Shown: positions 23,901 through 33,994 of the stretch, piece by piece
Layout of the letters: each line of letters begins with the position of its first letter
How positions within the stretch are numbered: the first letter of the stretch is position 1
From: Reticulitermes speratus
Lineage: Eukaryota > Arthropoda > Insecta > Blattodea > Rhinotermitidae
Direction: 5' to 3'
DNA: 64,000 nucleotides
NCBI GenBank assembly: GCA_021186555.1
Contig: JAJKFL010000012.1
Span: forward strand, 20,533,711-20,597,710
Position numbers and translations under genes: made by a program
The notes under the pieces: model-generated
Databases searched by the model: none
The model's input: only the letters and a program-made list of their open reading frames with translations
What the model was told of the DNA's origin: nothing

Positions 23901-26900
23901 ACAACTATAAAATGAAATTTGAAAAGTATCAGAACCAATCCAATCATATGAACCCTGTTAAGAAGTCTTTCAAGGGACCAGAGGATTAGGGACTTCTTAA
24001 GCGGGAAGACTTATTAAGAGGGAAAGCTTATTAAAAGAAATAGGATAATAACTAGTACATTAAACGTACGAAAATAAAAACAAATTCATCTCGGCAGAGA
24101 TCGATCACATCATAGCATATATCGATATATCGCATATATCGATAGTCAGATAGCAAGTGATCGATGAATCAACAGCAACTTAAGATTTTTCATATTTGAA
24201 GGAAATAAAACTTTGGAAATGAAATTTTTTTATACATATCTTTAAAAACTTATTAAACGGGTAAAATTTCATTAAAAAAATCATACTCTTGGTATCATGA
24301 GATTCGACTTCTTAGGTGGGAAAACTTAATAAGCGGGAAGCTTCATATCTGGGAAAAATTAATGTACGCATTATGGATTTTATTTCGGGACTTTAAAAAT
24401 CAGACTTCTTACAGGGGAAAACTTCTTATGCGGGGGCTTCTTATCCGGGTTCTACTGTAGTTTAAAAAGTACATAAATATAAGTTAGTACGATAAGAATG
24501 TGTTGATATTTGATTGGATGGTAAATGTAGAAGGTTTCAATTAGTAATTCACCATCCAAGAGACAGTGTCGTGGTGTAGATTGTACAGGAAACCACACTG
24601 CATGCTTGGAAACTGTTATGAAGCATGTAGTATTATCAGTCTGCAATATTTTGGGACTATGATAACCCTCCACTGGGTAGTATGTGGCAGTGATTTATAC
24701 ATTACGAACATGATCGTGTTCATTGTATGAGTATATTAAATGTATATAATGTGTTGGCAGTTGAATTTGCTCCCTTCTTCAAGTGACTGGTGGTACATAT
24801 TAACAGTCTTTTATTTTTGCTCACTTTAATTCCTCATGTCAGTGGCAGTGACAGATCTGGGAATGTTTAGTATGCTGATCATTAGTTCAGCTCAGATAAC
24901 TTTCTGGCCTGCTGGTTAAATTATTTTAAAATGAAGTCATCCCTTTGCATGTCATGAAGACACAGGAGGGAATGGGGTATAGCTTCATGCATTCTTACTG
25001 TCAGTACTAGATATAGGTGAGGGATGAACTTCTTGCCCCATCAGCTTCACCTCTGGGGAAACAGCCCCCCAGTACCTATTGAATAAGAGGCTGGATGGGC
25101 CCCAGAGCTGTTCTGGATGTTTTGGAGAAGAGAAAATTCTTCCCCTGCTTGGAATCACACCATGATTCCTCGGTCATACAGCCATAGACTGGTCACTGTA
25201 CTGACCTTGCTGCTCCGGCTGTGGTTAAATGATATTATGGTGTAATGTGCTGAAGTGATAAATCTGGACATGGCAGTTGTGTAACATTGGCTGGAATGCA
25301 GTTGTGTCTATAGTTCTTCACACCATTACTTGATTATCACTTGCTTCTGTCCTTAGGATCGAGTAAGGATGGCTCTGCTAAGGAAAGAAGAAGAAGAGAT
25401 GATGCCACACAAACGTAAAAGAAAAACAAAGGAGGAACAATTGAAGGAAACCGAAAGTGGAGATAAAAGCCATAGTCAGTCAGATTATGGAGAAACAAAA
25501 GAATGTGTAGAAGAGAAGCCAGAGCAGCCTGCCAAAGTACGTCGCCCCCGTGCACCACCACCAGTGGACTTCTGTGAACTCCTGAAGATAGCAGAGAAGA
25601 AGCAGTTTGAACCAATTAAAATTGCACCAAAACTGAAGGAAGAAGATGAGGGTGAAAGACCCATGACCAAAAAGCAACGTATAGAATATATGAAGGAGAA
25701 AGAGTGGCGCATGAGGAAAGAGGGGAAACTTCCACCATTAACAGCTTCAAAACAACTCCCTGGCCAGGATCAGCAAAACAATCAATCCAGATCTTCAGAG
25801 GAAAGGAGCAGAGATCGGAAGAGCAATCACCCTGCAGCAGATTCAAATAGGGATCCGAGATATAATTGTCCTTCTGCAGATAAAAACACAGATCAAAGAA
25901 ATGGTCAACTTTCTATGGTTGGGCAGAGGGAACAGATGGGTAGTAGAACTTCTGTATATGGTAACAAGGACCAAATGAGTGGTCGATTTTCAGATCAGAG
26001 AATTGGCCATCCTTCTGGAGATATGAGCAGAGATCAAAGGAACAGTCGGCCTTCGGAGGGAAGCAGGAACCCAAAGAACGATCAATCTTCAGGGCATGGT
26101 AACTTGAGCATTCCAAGAATTCCAAACGTGAATAGCATTAGGAAAGATGAAAAATCACAGCACAGGATTCCAAAATGTAATGATATTGATAGGAGTAATA
26201 ACAGAAGTGTGAAACTTCAGGGGAACTCAGATGGTAAGGTTTGTAAGGAGAGGAATAGAGATGTGTCAGGAAAACTTCCAGTTAAAAGTAGTCATGCATC
26301 TTCATCTAGTGCCTCCGGACATGGTAGTGCAAATAGGAACAGTGTAGAAAAAAGAAAAGATGCCAGCAGTAGTAACAACAATGACAGCAGTAGTAAGAAC
26401 TATAATTTATCTGGTTACAGTAAAAAGCTGCAGGAGAGCCTCTTGGCCAAACTGCAGGAAAAAGAAAGGAGCGGTGAATTGTCAGAAGCAAAGAAGTTAT
26501 GTGTACCAGGAGCCCAAAATTCAAAACTTCCAAAGAATCATGATTCTGGATCATTTGACTTTAATAGAGGGCCAAAACCACAATCAAAAGTAGCAAGAAG
26601 CAGTGACTCACGGGATGCAGTGAGAGAGAGTTTCTTAGGAAAACATTCTGTAAAGCCATTTACCTCTTCACAGAGAATAGACAAAACACCTCCTGGAGTG
26701 TTATCCTCAAAATCTCAAGACTCTCCAGTAAGAAGTAAATCTAGTCATCAGATTCCATCCAGAGATGCAAAATATAGAAAAATGAGTCAAGTGACATCCT
26801 CTGATATCAAGCATAGACAGTTTCCCCCACCAGAAATTAAGGCACGACAAGTTCCATCAGATGGTAAACCTCGACAGTTTGCACCACCAGACGTCAAGTC

Positions 26901-29900
26901 ACGACAACTTCCACTGCAAGGTGTCAACCAAGACAGTTCCCACCTGCAGACGGAAGGATAAAACCAAAACCACCGCCAAACCGTGAGTACATAATGCTGA
27001 TTGATTCTGAGGTGTTGTTAATCAAGTGCTTTGATTGTAGAGGTAACAAAGTAGTGAGTGAGATAAGAGACTGATTGTCATTGATTTATGGGTAGTAATA
27101 AAGTGATTGTGACCTGCCACATGTTAGGACCAAACAAAACATGTGAAACCTCACTGGCCTAAATTTCAATAGTTTAATTTTTTGTTCACATGCACACAGA
27201 TGTGCAAACGTCAAAGTGGTGTTTTCCAGGAGGCTGGCTTGGGAATGTGAAGTTCTTCCAGTATTGAAGGGAGGTTGACTTAAAACCCCTACAGACAAAC
27301 AGCTTACACTGATGTATAACAAGTTTATGTGTATGGTTGAGGTGGTGAATGCAGATTGCAGTTATGGTTGCTGGACATACCTGCTGTAGTAATGTCATTT
27401 TCAAAGATATTCTGAAGGAGCAGGCCATAACCTAGTCGCCATACTGACTGTGGTGCTGGAATTGGTTCATATTCCTTCATGTCCCAAGAAATGATAAAGT
27501 GGGTTGATTTGTTTTCCACTCAGACTCTGAGCCAGTATGCTTTGACACTCACGGGAATTTTGTCCTTTATTGAGGTTTCATTCCATCTTACATTTATTTA
27601 CTTACGGTTTTGACATGGTCTGTAGCTCAGATTATAAAGTGTGAATTCATTCTATACATGTTGTTGAAAGTTTCCAGGGGCTAAAATTTAGTTTCATTCA
27701 ATATTTGTTCGATGTTTTATTGTGTGTGTAGGTCGCATTGAAGATCCTGATGAGGAGTACGACTCTGAACTAGACGATTTCATTGATGATGGGCCAGATG
27801 AGGCAGCAGATTACTCTAAGCACATAAAGGAAATCTTTGGATATGACAAGTCAAGGTAATAGCCCTGCACATTAACCTCCAACACTCGGAAGCCTGAAGT
27901 TCGCCTAAATACTATTTGAAAATTCAGTTCTTCACAAAAAATACATTGCACCTCCATTACCGACACTAATTGGTTAGGGATACAAAGGGAAATAATTGCT
28001 GTTTATTGTGAGGATCATACAGAGCAAACAAATATACTACGTATGTGAAACTTGGAGCTTTTTACCGTTTAACCATGGGATACATACAGTGACCACTATG
28101 CTTTGAAGGTGCATGTGTGATCTGATGTGATGCCTTAGGGTTTTGAAGAATTGTGAATTAATATTCATCTTGTTGTGGGAATTTTTGCATTGTGTGGTAG
28201 TGGGTTGTGATGTAGACATTTTGGACACACTTTCTGCCTCCATCTTCAAAGTTGAAGTGAGTAGGGATCAACATCAACTACGAATTGTCATGAAAGCTCA
28301 AAATCAAGAACTAACTACAGTACATTGAATCTGACAAAAGTGTATATTGTCCTGTACCATTAGTTAGTGTGGCCACTTTCAAAGTATTTGTCTTCTGAAC
28401 TCGTACACATTCTGTGTCTCTTCCATGCCTGGATACAATATTGGAAATTATTGTGACTACTTTTACTTTTGCTTTCATTATTTCTGTCATTTTCTCTGTA
28501 GTCATATATCTTTGAATGTCTTAAAGTACAGGCAGTCATCATATAATGTTGCCCTTAACAACATTGCTTCAGTTTAGCATTTGACACATTTTAGTGAATA
28601 AAGATTAATGAACATTGCCTGAACTTTGATTTAGGGAAAAATGTTCCATTTTTATTGTTTCCCTCTGTTGTGATTTTCGGGAATGTAACCCCAACATTGA
28701 GTGAGGGTTTAATAGTGTAATTCAAAATTGGACATTTGAAGAAATGTTTTAAGATTTGGAACATGAAGAAGACACATGGAGTGGAATCAGTTACAGAGGT
28801 GTTACAACACTTCTATCTGCATCTCACTTAAATAGTTTGCAGAGATGAGAAGTGGGCTTTTGAGATAGCCATGCTCTGTGTGTGTGTGTGTTTGTTTATG
28901 CCCTCATGCTTGCACACACCCTAACACCATACTTTTTAATTTCCTACAGTCATTAATAACATCATAGCAGATGTGTGAACGTGTGATGCGAAAGCTGTAC
29001 TAGCATCAATTACTTTAGGGTCCCAGAAATGACATAAGCGACTTGGGAAAATATGTAACTTTTGTTCAGGTAATTTTGTTATAACATGTAAAACAAAATG
29101 GCACATGTGCAAAAATTTTAATTTTTTGGTTTGATGGCAATAAGGAACCACTGGATTCAGAGATGTAAAATTTGATGCAGAGATGATAATGAACATACCT
29201 ACACATTATGTGCGGAATACTGTGTGTCAGTAGTTAATAAACCATTGGAGGTAGGTATGTGGATTTTCGTGCAAAGATAATAATAAACATACCTACACAT
29301 TATGTAGTAAATATTGTTTGTCAATAATTAGTGAACCATTGGTGATAGGCATGTGAAATTTGGTACAGAGATAATAAACATACGGAATATTGTGTGTTAA
29401 TAATTAATGAACCATTGGTGGTAGGTATGTGAAATTTGGTACAGAGGTATGTGTATGGAATACTGTATGTCAGTAATTAAATAAATTTTAATTATTAATA
29501 ATAATAGTAATAATTAAATTGAATTATATAAATGACATACCAAAAATTATAAATAATAAATCCAAACCAGTTCTTTTTGCAGATGACACTAGTATAATAG
29601 GTACCAATCCCAGCCCTGTAGATTTTAAAAATGACATCATTACTGTATTTGAACACACAAACAAATGGTTTAAAGCCAATTTATTATCACTAAATGTTGA
29701 TAAAACACATTACATACAATTTATAACTAAAAATATTTCCTTTATTGACATCAACATTGGTTAGAATAACAAACAAATGGCTAATATTTCTAATATAAAA
29801 TTTCTTGGAATAGTTATTGACAATACATTATCTTGGAAAAGCCACATAGGTCAAATTATACCTAAATAAGTGCAGCTTGCTATGCAATTAGCGCAGTTAA

Positions 29901-32550
29901 ACCATTTGTCACAGGATACTTTGAAGATGGTTTATTATTCCTATTTTCACTCTATTATGAATTATGGATTAATATATTGGGGGAATTCTTCATATAGCAC
30001 TAACAATTTCAGGTTACACAAGGAAGTAATCAGAATTATTATGGGCTGCAGAAACAGAGACTCTTGTAAGGAATGAATTAAGAAACTAAAAATTTTACCT
30101 CTTCAATCGCAGTATATACTTTCTCTTTTACTATTCGTGGTCAATAATAAAGATCAATGCAAAGTTAATTCGGAGATTCACAGCTTTAATACGAGACAAA
30201 ACTCTAACCTTTATCAACCTTCATCAAATTTAACAACATATCAAAAAGGAACCTACTACTTTGGCATCAAGGTTTTAAGCTATATCCCTTCTCATATAAA
30301 AAACTAGTCCCATAATACGAAACAATTTAAATTGGCCTTAAAAGTTTTCTACATTTAAATTCATTTTATTCATTAGATGAATACTTTAAGGGCATTAAAG
30401 CCTGAAAGTTCATGGTTTTTAACCACTTTTTTTAAACCAATGCCTTGTTAATTTTAACTTTGTAAAGAGCACTGATTTGTTAAATCAAGTTACAGACCAA
30501 CTGATGCACTTTTTAAAGCACTTTTTAAGTAGCTTTATTAAAAATGTTAAAATAGTACCCCTACACGTGTTTCGATCCTAGGATCATCGTCAGGGGGATT
30601 TTTTGCTAAAAGCTACGTCACTTCAATCACATGGTTTAAAATATTCCATTGGCACTATAAAACATATGTAAAATCTTGTAAAAAGATATGTTAAAAAGTT
30701 GTAAAATTATAAAAACACTGTAGATGTTAGAAGTGCAGAACTGCTGGCTTTTGGTATTGTGGTAATATAAGCATGTGAAATGTTTTCGCGTGGTTAGCGA
30801 AGTGTACTGTGTGCTGTGTACTGTGTGTTGACGAGTCCTACGTTGGTCTGTAACTTGATTTAATATGACGAAGATGCACGGTGTCCACAATGTGAAATTC
30901 ACTGATTTGTTATTTGTCATTTAATGATACACAGATTTCATTATTTATATTTCAGTTTTAATGTTTGTGTCATATGCCTTTGACTTTTGAGCATTTACAT
31001 TAATGTTTATATTATTAAATTCAATGTAATCACTGATTAACTTAGAACCATTTCCATTTTTTTTTACATAATTATTCGTTAATCTGGTATGTATTGAGTG
31101 GTTCTATATCCAATATGTTTCTCAACCTCTTATGGATTGATAGAATGTAAAGAGAAGTAAATAAATAAATGAACCGTTGGAGATAGGTATGTTAAATTTG
31201 GTATGGAAGTAATATTAAACATACCTCCACATTATGTGTGGAATATTGTGTGTCAGTAATTATACACATGGTAAAGATGTGAAAATTTGAGGTTAGAGCA
31301 GACAGAATTATTGCCTGCAGAATCTGTACTTAAGGAATAAATTCTTCACAAAAATAAAATAAAACCACAGTGATAATACTAATAGATATTTGGAACTATA
31401 GATTTATGCAGTAGGTAACTAAGCTTTATGAGTTCTGCTTATCACTACTCGTTTATGATTGCATGGTTGTAAACCTTGTGAAGGTAGAAAAAAAAATTTT
31501 TTCCCACTGTTTTGGAGGCTTGAATACATACTGGAAATTTGACACAGGTAAGCAGGACAGCATGATTTTGACAGTTGCACTTTTTTTCAGGCTCAAGCAC
31601 TGGACTTTTCTATTAGAAACTGTGATGTTTTGTTTCTGAATCGTAATGGAAAGCTGAATTCTCATAACTACATAATTACTATTTTTTCAAGAAGTCAGGT
31701 TCTTCAGACAGTCTTGCTGATAGGTCTGAGAAAATGTGTGAACTCCTTATGTTTTGACAGATAAAACACTGCATGATAGGACATGATTAGATAAAATACA
31801 CAACCTCTAAACACACTGAATTCTGATAGGTGTTTGACAGTAATAAGTTAGTGAGATGGAGTGAGCCCTGTTGTCATGATGTTTGCACTGAGTTTAATGA
31901 TAACAGGTAATAAGGTTCTTATTAACCATTGGAACTCTAAAGAACAATTGAACAGAAAACATCTGCCAACCATGAGACTGTGACATGCAGTGCAGTAAAA
32001 CGGTCACAAATGGTGAACTTTGAAGGCAGTGGTCATAGACTGTGTATAGGTACTCTCCTGGCTTATGTCTTTTGAGACTGAAGTAAATCAAAATTATGGT
32101 TGCAATATCTGATTCTCAGTCTGAGTGTAACATGTAGAACTACACAAGTGTGTTGGGCATTATTACTGAATTCTGTGTTTTTACATTACTGGCATGTCTC
32201 TCCATAAAGGGCAGTTTGGATGCATTACATGTATACATTGTTTTACAGACTTGTGGGATTTTGTTTCTATATAAGTTGAATTACTTGGATCTCTGTGTTG
32301 TACTCTCATGTTATGCAGGTCATGCTCTGGTCCCAGGTCCTGTTTGCTACTATCTTGAAACATCTGTTACAGGTACAAAGATATGGATGATGATGAGTGT
32401 ATGGTGTCAAGTTTCTCCCAGCAATTGAAAGAGGAATTTGTGAGTACCAAGATGGGAATTTTGGAAGATCTGGAAGACATGGAAATGGAAAAAAGAGAAG
32501 TTGCGAGGAAGAAGAAAGTAATGATGATGAAAAAGAACAGAAGATTATAA
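15353..32550 (+). CDS. SPTY2D1: SPT2 homologue (SPTY2D1), histone H3-H4 chaperone, whole coding span
   Basis: Seven coding exons are read: 15353-15412, 16413-16553, 21634-21769, 23291-23454, 25357-26982, 27732-27855 and 32373-32550, about 810 codons against about 685 in human SPTY2D1. All introns have GT-AG borders. The N-terminus starts [12 protein letters not shown], like the conserved MDF start of the family. Exon 2 has PPKK and a K/E-rich coiled segment. Exon 5 has APPPVDF...[12 protein letters not shown] and KEGKLPP, family hallmarks. Exons 6-7 carry the SPT2 domain: [25 protein letters not shown], then a basic K/R-rich tail. Known family role: binds H3-H4 through the C-terminal domain and acts in chromatin during transcription, in the nucleus. 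Splice phases agree at every junction except exon 5 to 6, which needs a 1-nt shift inside exon 5 (see findings). Confidence 0.93.
15413..16412. other. SPT2 intron 1
   Basis: GT-AG intron of 1.0 kb, holding a LINE tail in sense orientation (15591-16135). Confidence 0.85.
15591..16135 (+). mobile_element. LINE 3' end in SPT2 intron 1
   Basis: An open frame carries [19 protein letters not shown] and [19 protein letters not shown], the very C-terminus of a jockey-like reverse transcriptase, followed by a stop. The 3' UTR contains internal repeats of tattgtgttttt-like words (15965-16050) and ends in aatgaatgaatgaatg. A related copy with the same QKG-FGIK motif lies at 29515-31165. Confidence 0.78.
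16413..16553 (+). CDS. SPTY2D1: SPT2 coding exon 2
   Basis: Forty-seven codons, phase 0 to phase 0, between ttcttgtag and gtaagt. The product has [16 protein letters not shown], then a Lys/Glu-rich helix ([12 protein letters not shown]). This corresponds to the PPKK and RRKEEE segment near the N-terminus of vertebrate SPT2. Confidence 0.9.
17033..17579. mobile_element. Large palindromic Penelope-like insertion, 547 bp
   Basis: Two arms of about 250 bp are near-perfect inverted copies meeting near 17325. Each arm carries cgtgaagatgggac, a loop and gtcccgaaacgtcgg, the same ribozyme-like unit as at 3794-4040. The left end carries the family tail in reverse (ttgatttcaggcttccgc). The 11-bp word ttactctgtcc flanks it at 17022-17032 and 17580-17590. 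No RT is encoded. Open frames through the arms mirror each other and are not genes. Confidence 0.85.
17945..18235 (-). mobile_element. SINE-A, old copy
   Basis: Blocks such as gaggctgtatgggctgcag and tttggagaagagaaaat align in order with the minus-strand SINE at 24955-25215 and, less closely, 18964-19214. The B box is almost erased. Confidence 0.6.
18964..19214 (-). mobile_element. tRNA-derived SINE, family A
   Basis: This is the reverse complement of the SINE at 13117-13400, with B box ggattcgatcccc. A perfect 12-bp duplication, aaatgctgacaa, lies at 18952-18963 and 19215-19226. The A-box end is shortened. Confidence 0.9.
19785..19925 (+). mobile_element. SINE-C relic
   Basis: The 3' end, gcccatatagggctgttgag, matches the end of the complete SINE at 34799-35060 (cccatatagggctgtcgag), and the preceding aggaggc words are shared. 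The head is not recognisable and a tta microsatellite follows. Confidence 0.55.
20343..20912. mobile_element. Mariner fold-back element, 570 bp
   Basis: Two inverted copies of a mariner 3' end face each other around 20630. Both ends carry an aagtaag-type terminus (cacatccaaaaagtaagtac; complement at 20895-20912) and tttggctataaaaaatatacttgatg. The left arm on the minus strand encodes [20 protein letters not shown] and SGDYVEK, the C-terminus of a mariner transposase. The right arm encodes a diverged version on the plus strand. No catalytic core remains. Confidence 0.8.
20922..20958. repeat. (TG)n(TA)n microsatellite
   Basis: A tg run passes into a ta run, immediately after the mariner fold-back. 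Confidence 0.9.
21634..21769 (+). CDS. SPTY2D1: SPT2 coding exon 3
   Basis: 136 nt, phase 0 in and phase 1 out. It encodes [19 protein letters not shown] and [11 protein letters not shown], aligning with the ELLAKR...RTKD segment of human SPT2. Acceptor ttctttcaag; donor gttagg, weaker than the others. Confidence 0.88.
21770..23290. other. SPT2 intron 3
   Basis: A 1.5-kb GT-AG intron. No repeat or gene was recognised in it. Confidence 0.7.
23291..23454 (+). CDS. SPTY2D1: SPT2 coding exon 4
   Basis: 164 nt, phase 1 in and phase 0 out, between ctatatatag and gtatat. Acidic start ([15 protein letters not shown]), then [16 protein letters not shown] and a Lys/Ser-rich part. Less conserved than its neighbours. 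Phase agreement on both sides supports it. Confidence 0.85.
23503..23803 (+). mobile_element. tRNA-derived SINE, family B
   Basis: The head has box A (ggtggcgcagtggttgagg) and a perfect B box (gggttcgattccc). The body continues to a shared 3' part also present at 10338-10440. A perfect 12-bp duplication, tatattagaatt, lies at 23491-23502 and 23804-23815. It starts about 40 bp inside SPT2 intron 4. Confidence 0.93.
23944..24457. mobile_element. Tigger/pogo-like non-autonomous element
   Basis: The right end, ggcttcttatccgggttctactg followed by TA, is the complement of the intact left end of the MITE at 33995-34167. The left end (gaaccctgttaagaagtc) has lost its first bases. The interior repeats words such as acttcttaagcgggaag near both ends. 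No transposase frame is seen. Confidence 0.75.
24955..25215 (-). mobile_element. SINE-A, old copy
   Basis: Blocks ggctggatgggccccag and tttggagaagagaaaatt match the minus-strand SINE-A copies in order. Target duplications are not visible, and it is decayed. Confidence 0.6.
25357..26982 (+). CDS. SPTY2D1: SPT2 coding exon 5 (large central exon, frameshifted)
   Basis: 1626 nt with acceptor tgtccttag and donor gtgagt. An open frame runs to a TAA at 26959-26961. It holds the conserved APPPVDF...AEKKQFEP block (residues about 60-90 of the exon), [10 protein letters not shown], a long low-complexity Arg/Asn/Asp/Ser-rich region with loose DQRN/PSG repeats, and a run of RQFPPP-, RQVPSD-, RQFAPPD-type repeats. 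After about 26925 the repeat pattern continues in the next frame ([17 protein letters not shown]), which is also the frame required by exon 6. Confidence 0.88.
26983..27731. other. SPT2 intron 5
   Basis: 0.75-kb GT-AG intron with no recognised element. Confidence 0.7.
27732..27855 (+). CDS. SPTY2D1: SPT2 coding exon 6 (SPT2 domain, first part)
   Basis: 124 nt, phase 1 in and phase 2 out. It encodes [19 protein letters not shown] and [14 protein letters not shown], matching the acidic segment and IFGYD motif that open the conserved histone-binding region of SPT2. Confidence 0.93.
29160..29514. repeat. Tandem array, 85-95 bp unit, about four copies (left part)
   Basis: Words aacatacctacacattatgt, accattggaggtaggtatgtg and tggaatactgtgtgtcagtaatt recur in order roughly every 85-95 bp (for example at 29192 and 29286). 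One more unit occurs at 31166-31270, beyond the LINE, showing that the LINE landed inside the array. Confidence 0.85.
30483..30899. mobile_element. Palindromic-ended Penelope-like insertion, 417 bp
   Basis: It is flanked by a perfect 13-bp duplication, cactgatttgtta, at 30470-30482 and 30900-30912. The ends are inverted copies (aaatcaagttacagaccaac against gttggtctgtaacttgattt). The left part carries a well-formed hammerhead motif on the minus strand (30558-30597). The right end has gatgcacggtg, also found at the ends of the insertions at 40665-41238 and 54503-55819. No protein is encoded. Confidence 0.85.
30558..30597 (-). ncRNA. Hammerhead ribozyme candidate
   Basis: On the minus strand: CCCC, core CTGACGA, stem II TGATCC-TA-GGATC, GAAA, stem III CACGTG, TA, GGGG. 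Stem I CCCC/GGGG closes the motif and the predicted cut follows GUA. This fits the minimal hammerhead type described in Penelope-like elements. Activity is inferred. Confidence 0.8.
31166..31275. repeat. Tandem array unit (right remnant)
   Basis: gaaccgttggagataggtatg, aacatacctccacattatgt and tggaatattgtgtgtcagtaatt repeat the unit order seen at 29160-29514. Confidence 0.85.
32373..32550 (+). CDS. SPTY2D1: SPT2 coding exon 7 (SPT2 domain end, stop)
   Basis: 178 nt from acceptor tctgttacag, phase 2 in. It encodes [19 protein letters not shown], then a Glu-rich helix and a basic tail [13 protein letters not shown] ending at TAA 32548-32550. Human SPT2 ends likewise with an acidic/Glu-rich helix and a K/R tail. 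Confidence 0.93.
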
Positions 32551-33994
32551 CAACTAGAAGGATTCACTGGGACATTAGTATAAAATACCATATTTCCTAG
32601 TCCATAAATTTGGGTTTAGATGGCGACAGTTTAGACACATACCAGTTCTAAAGTGTCTGTAGAGAAGTATCAGTATATGTTTAGAAGCCAGTAAATATTC
32701 ATCTTTAACCCATCTGTTACAGTAGCAGTTATCCATGAAAATATGACTGCTGTCAACACTATTAACATGGGAGTGTTTGGATAGTTAGTTGCATATATTT
32801 GGAGTGGAGTATGAATCTGTACAGGAACTTGAGTATAGCTCATGAGTTCAAGAACAGAAGTTGCTTCTTATAAAGCAGTTACTCTTGTTACTAAAAATGT
32901 CAAAACAACAAAACAGTATGGGAAACCATGGTAATCAAGAAGAGAAAATCACTGGGCAGTTGCTTTCCTTGTAAGTTAGTTGCAGAAGGATGACTCTGTT
33001 AAGTTTAGAAATTTACATAGTTGTGCTGTGATAGCTTTGTTTTTGTATTGTTGATGGATAGCTTATTTGCTTTATTATTAAATTACTTACAGTGTTTTCA
33101 TGAAATAATGGAGAGCTCCTTGATTGGACTGGACCAACAGTGTAGAAGGACACCAACTCTTCATCACCTTGCAGTTTCTGTTTAGTGGTACATCCATGTA
33201 TATTACATAACTGAACGGGTGTTCATGCTATTTTAAAATGCAAATGATTTTATGTTAGTGTTTCTACAGGAGAGTCATATGCCAGTTACCTGTTTCAAAT
33301 CCCAGAGTGTAGAATTAGCTTTATGGAACTGGTAGTATTTTGGGCAACAGCAGATGCTATCATAATTACAAAAGGATTGAAAAATTTATTTAAAATTGAA
33401 CATAAAAGTTATTTATTGTAATGCCAAAAAGGTAAAGAAATTTCAGATTTCTGCTTGAAGCATATAAACCATAAACAGTAGTGCAGTAATTGGTGTGAAG
33501 AAAATTAGTATTTATGAACATGCCAAGCTGACACTAGTTATTTGTGCTTCTTCAAGTGCAGTAACATTACTGCTATAATGATTATTACAGCTGAAAGCAG
33601 TACTCACAAGAACAGCTGTAAGTGCAGTTGAGAGCACTCGTACAATTCTGAGAGTGCGTGATGACACTCATTCACATGCTGATACAAGATATGTGTAAAG
33701 CCTAGATTATACTGGTCTGTCAAGGTGATTATGCACAGATAGTTGACTATGAACTGTACTCTGTATCTCTAAACCGCAGCCATCTGAACCCAGCGTAAGG
33801 GTCATATCTGCTACATTTGGCTTATTTTGAAAGTTATTTTTATTGTTGTTGTTTGACTATTAATATAAATCCTGGGTTAGATGTGTGGTATAATCAGGAA
33901 TTAACAAGTGCAGTGTTAATCTTTCTATGAGATATCCTGTTGTGTTTACAATATAAGGATCAAATGCAGTGGCACATCGGCCTAACTCACATTA
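32551..33994. other. SPT2 3' UTR and downstream
   Basis: No gene recognised. The 3' UTR must begin here, but no polyadenylation site could be fixed with confidence. Confidence 0.5.

Larger units (their letters stand above)
23455..25356. other. SPT2 intron 4
   Basis: 1.9-kb intron with SINE-B (23503-23803), a decayed hammerhead-like arm (about 23836-23876, minus), a Tigger-like element (23944-24457) and an old SINE-A copy. Confidence 0.75.
29515..31165 (+). mobile_element. Jockey-like LINE, decayed, split by a later insertion
   Basis: The frame starts [17 protein letters not shown] and contains [13 protein letters not shown], the YADD-type RT catalytic motif, then [19 protein letters not shown], a [11 protein letters not shown] segment and, with stops, [11 protein letters not shown]. 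It is truncated at the 5' end and ends in an aagtaaataaataaat tail near 31165. It carries several stops and is inactive. A Penelope-like element occupies 30483-30899. Confidence 0.85.
27856..32372. other. SPT2 intron 6, nested repeats
   Basis: 4.5-kb intron. 27856-29159 shows only a short tg microsatellite (about 28873-28895). 29160-31275 is a tandem array broken by a LINE that is itself broken by a Penelope-like insertion. 31276-32372 is unremarkable. Confidence 0.75.

Noticed and set aside
25337-25846. Several minus-strand frames over SPT2 exon 5
   Set aside because: They are antisense shadows of the Lys/Glu-rich SPT2 exon, rich in Leu, Phe and Ser as expected.
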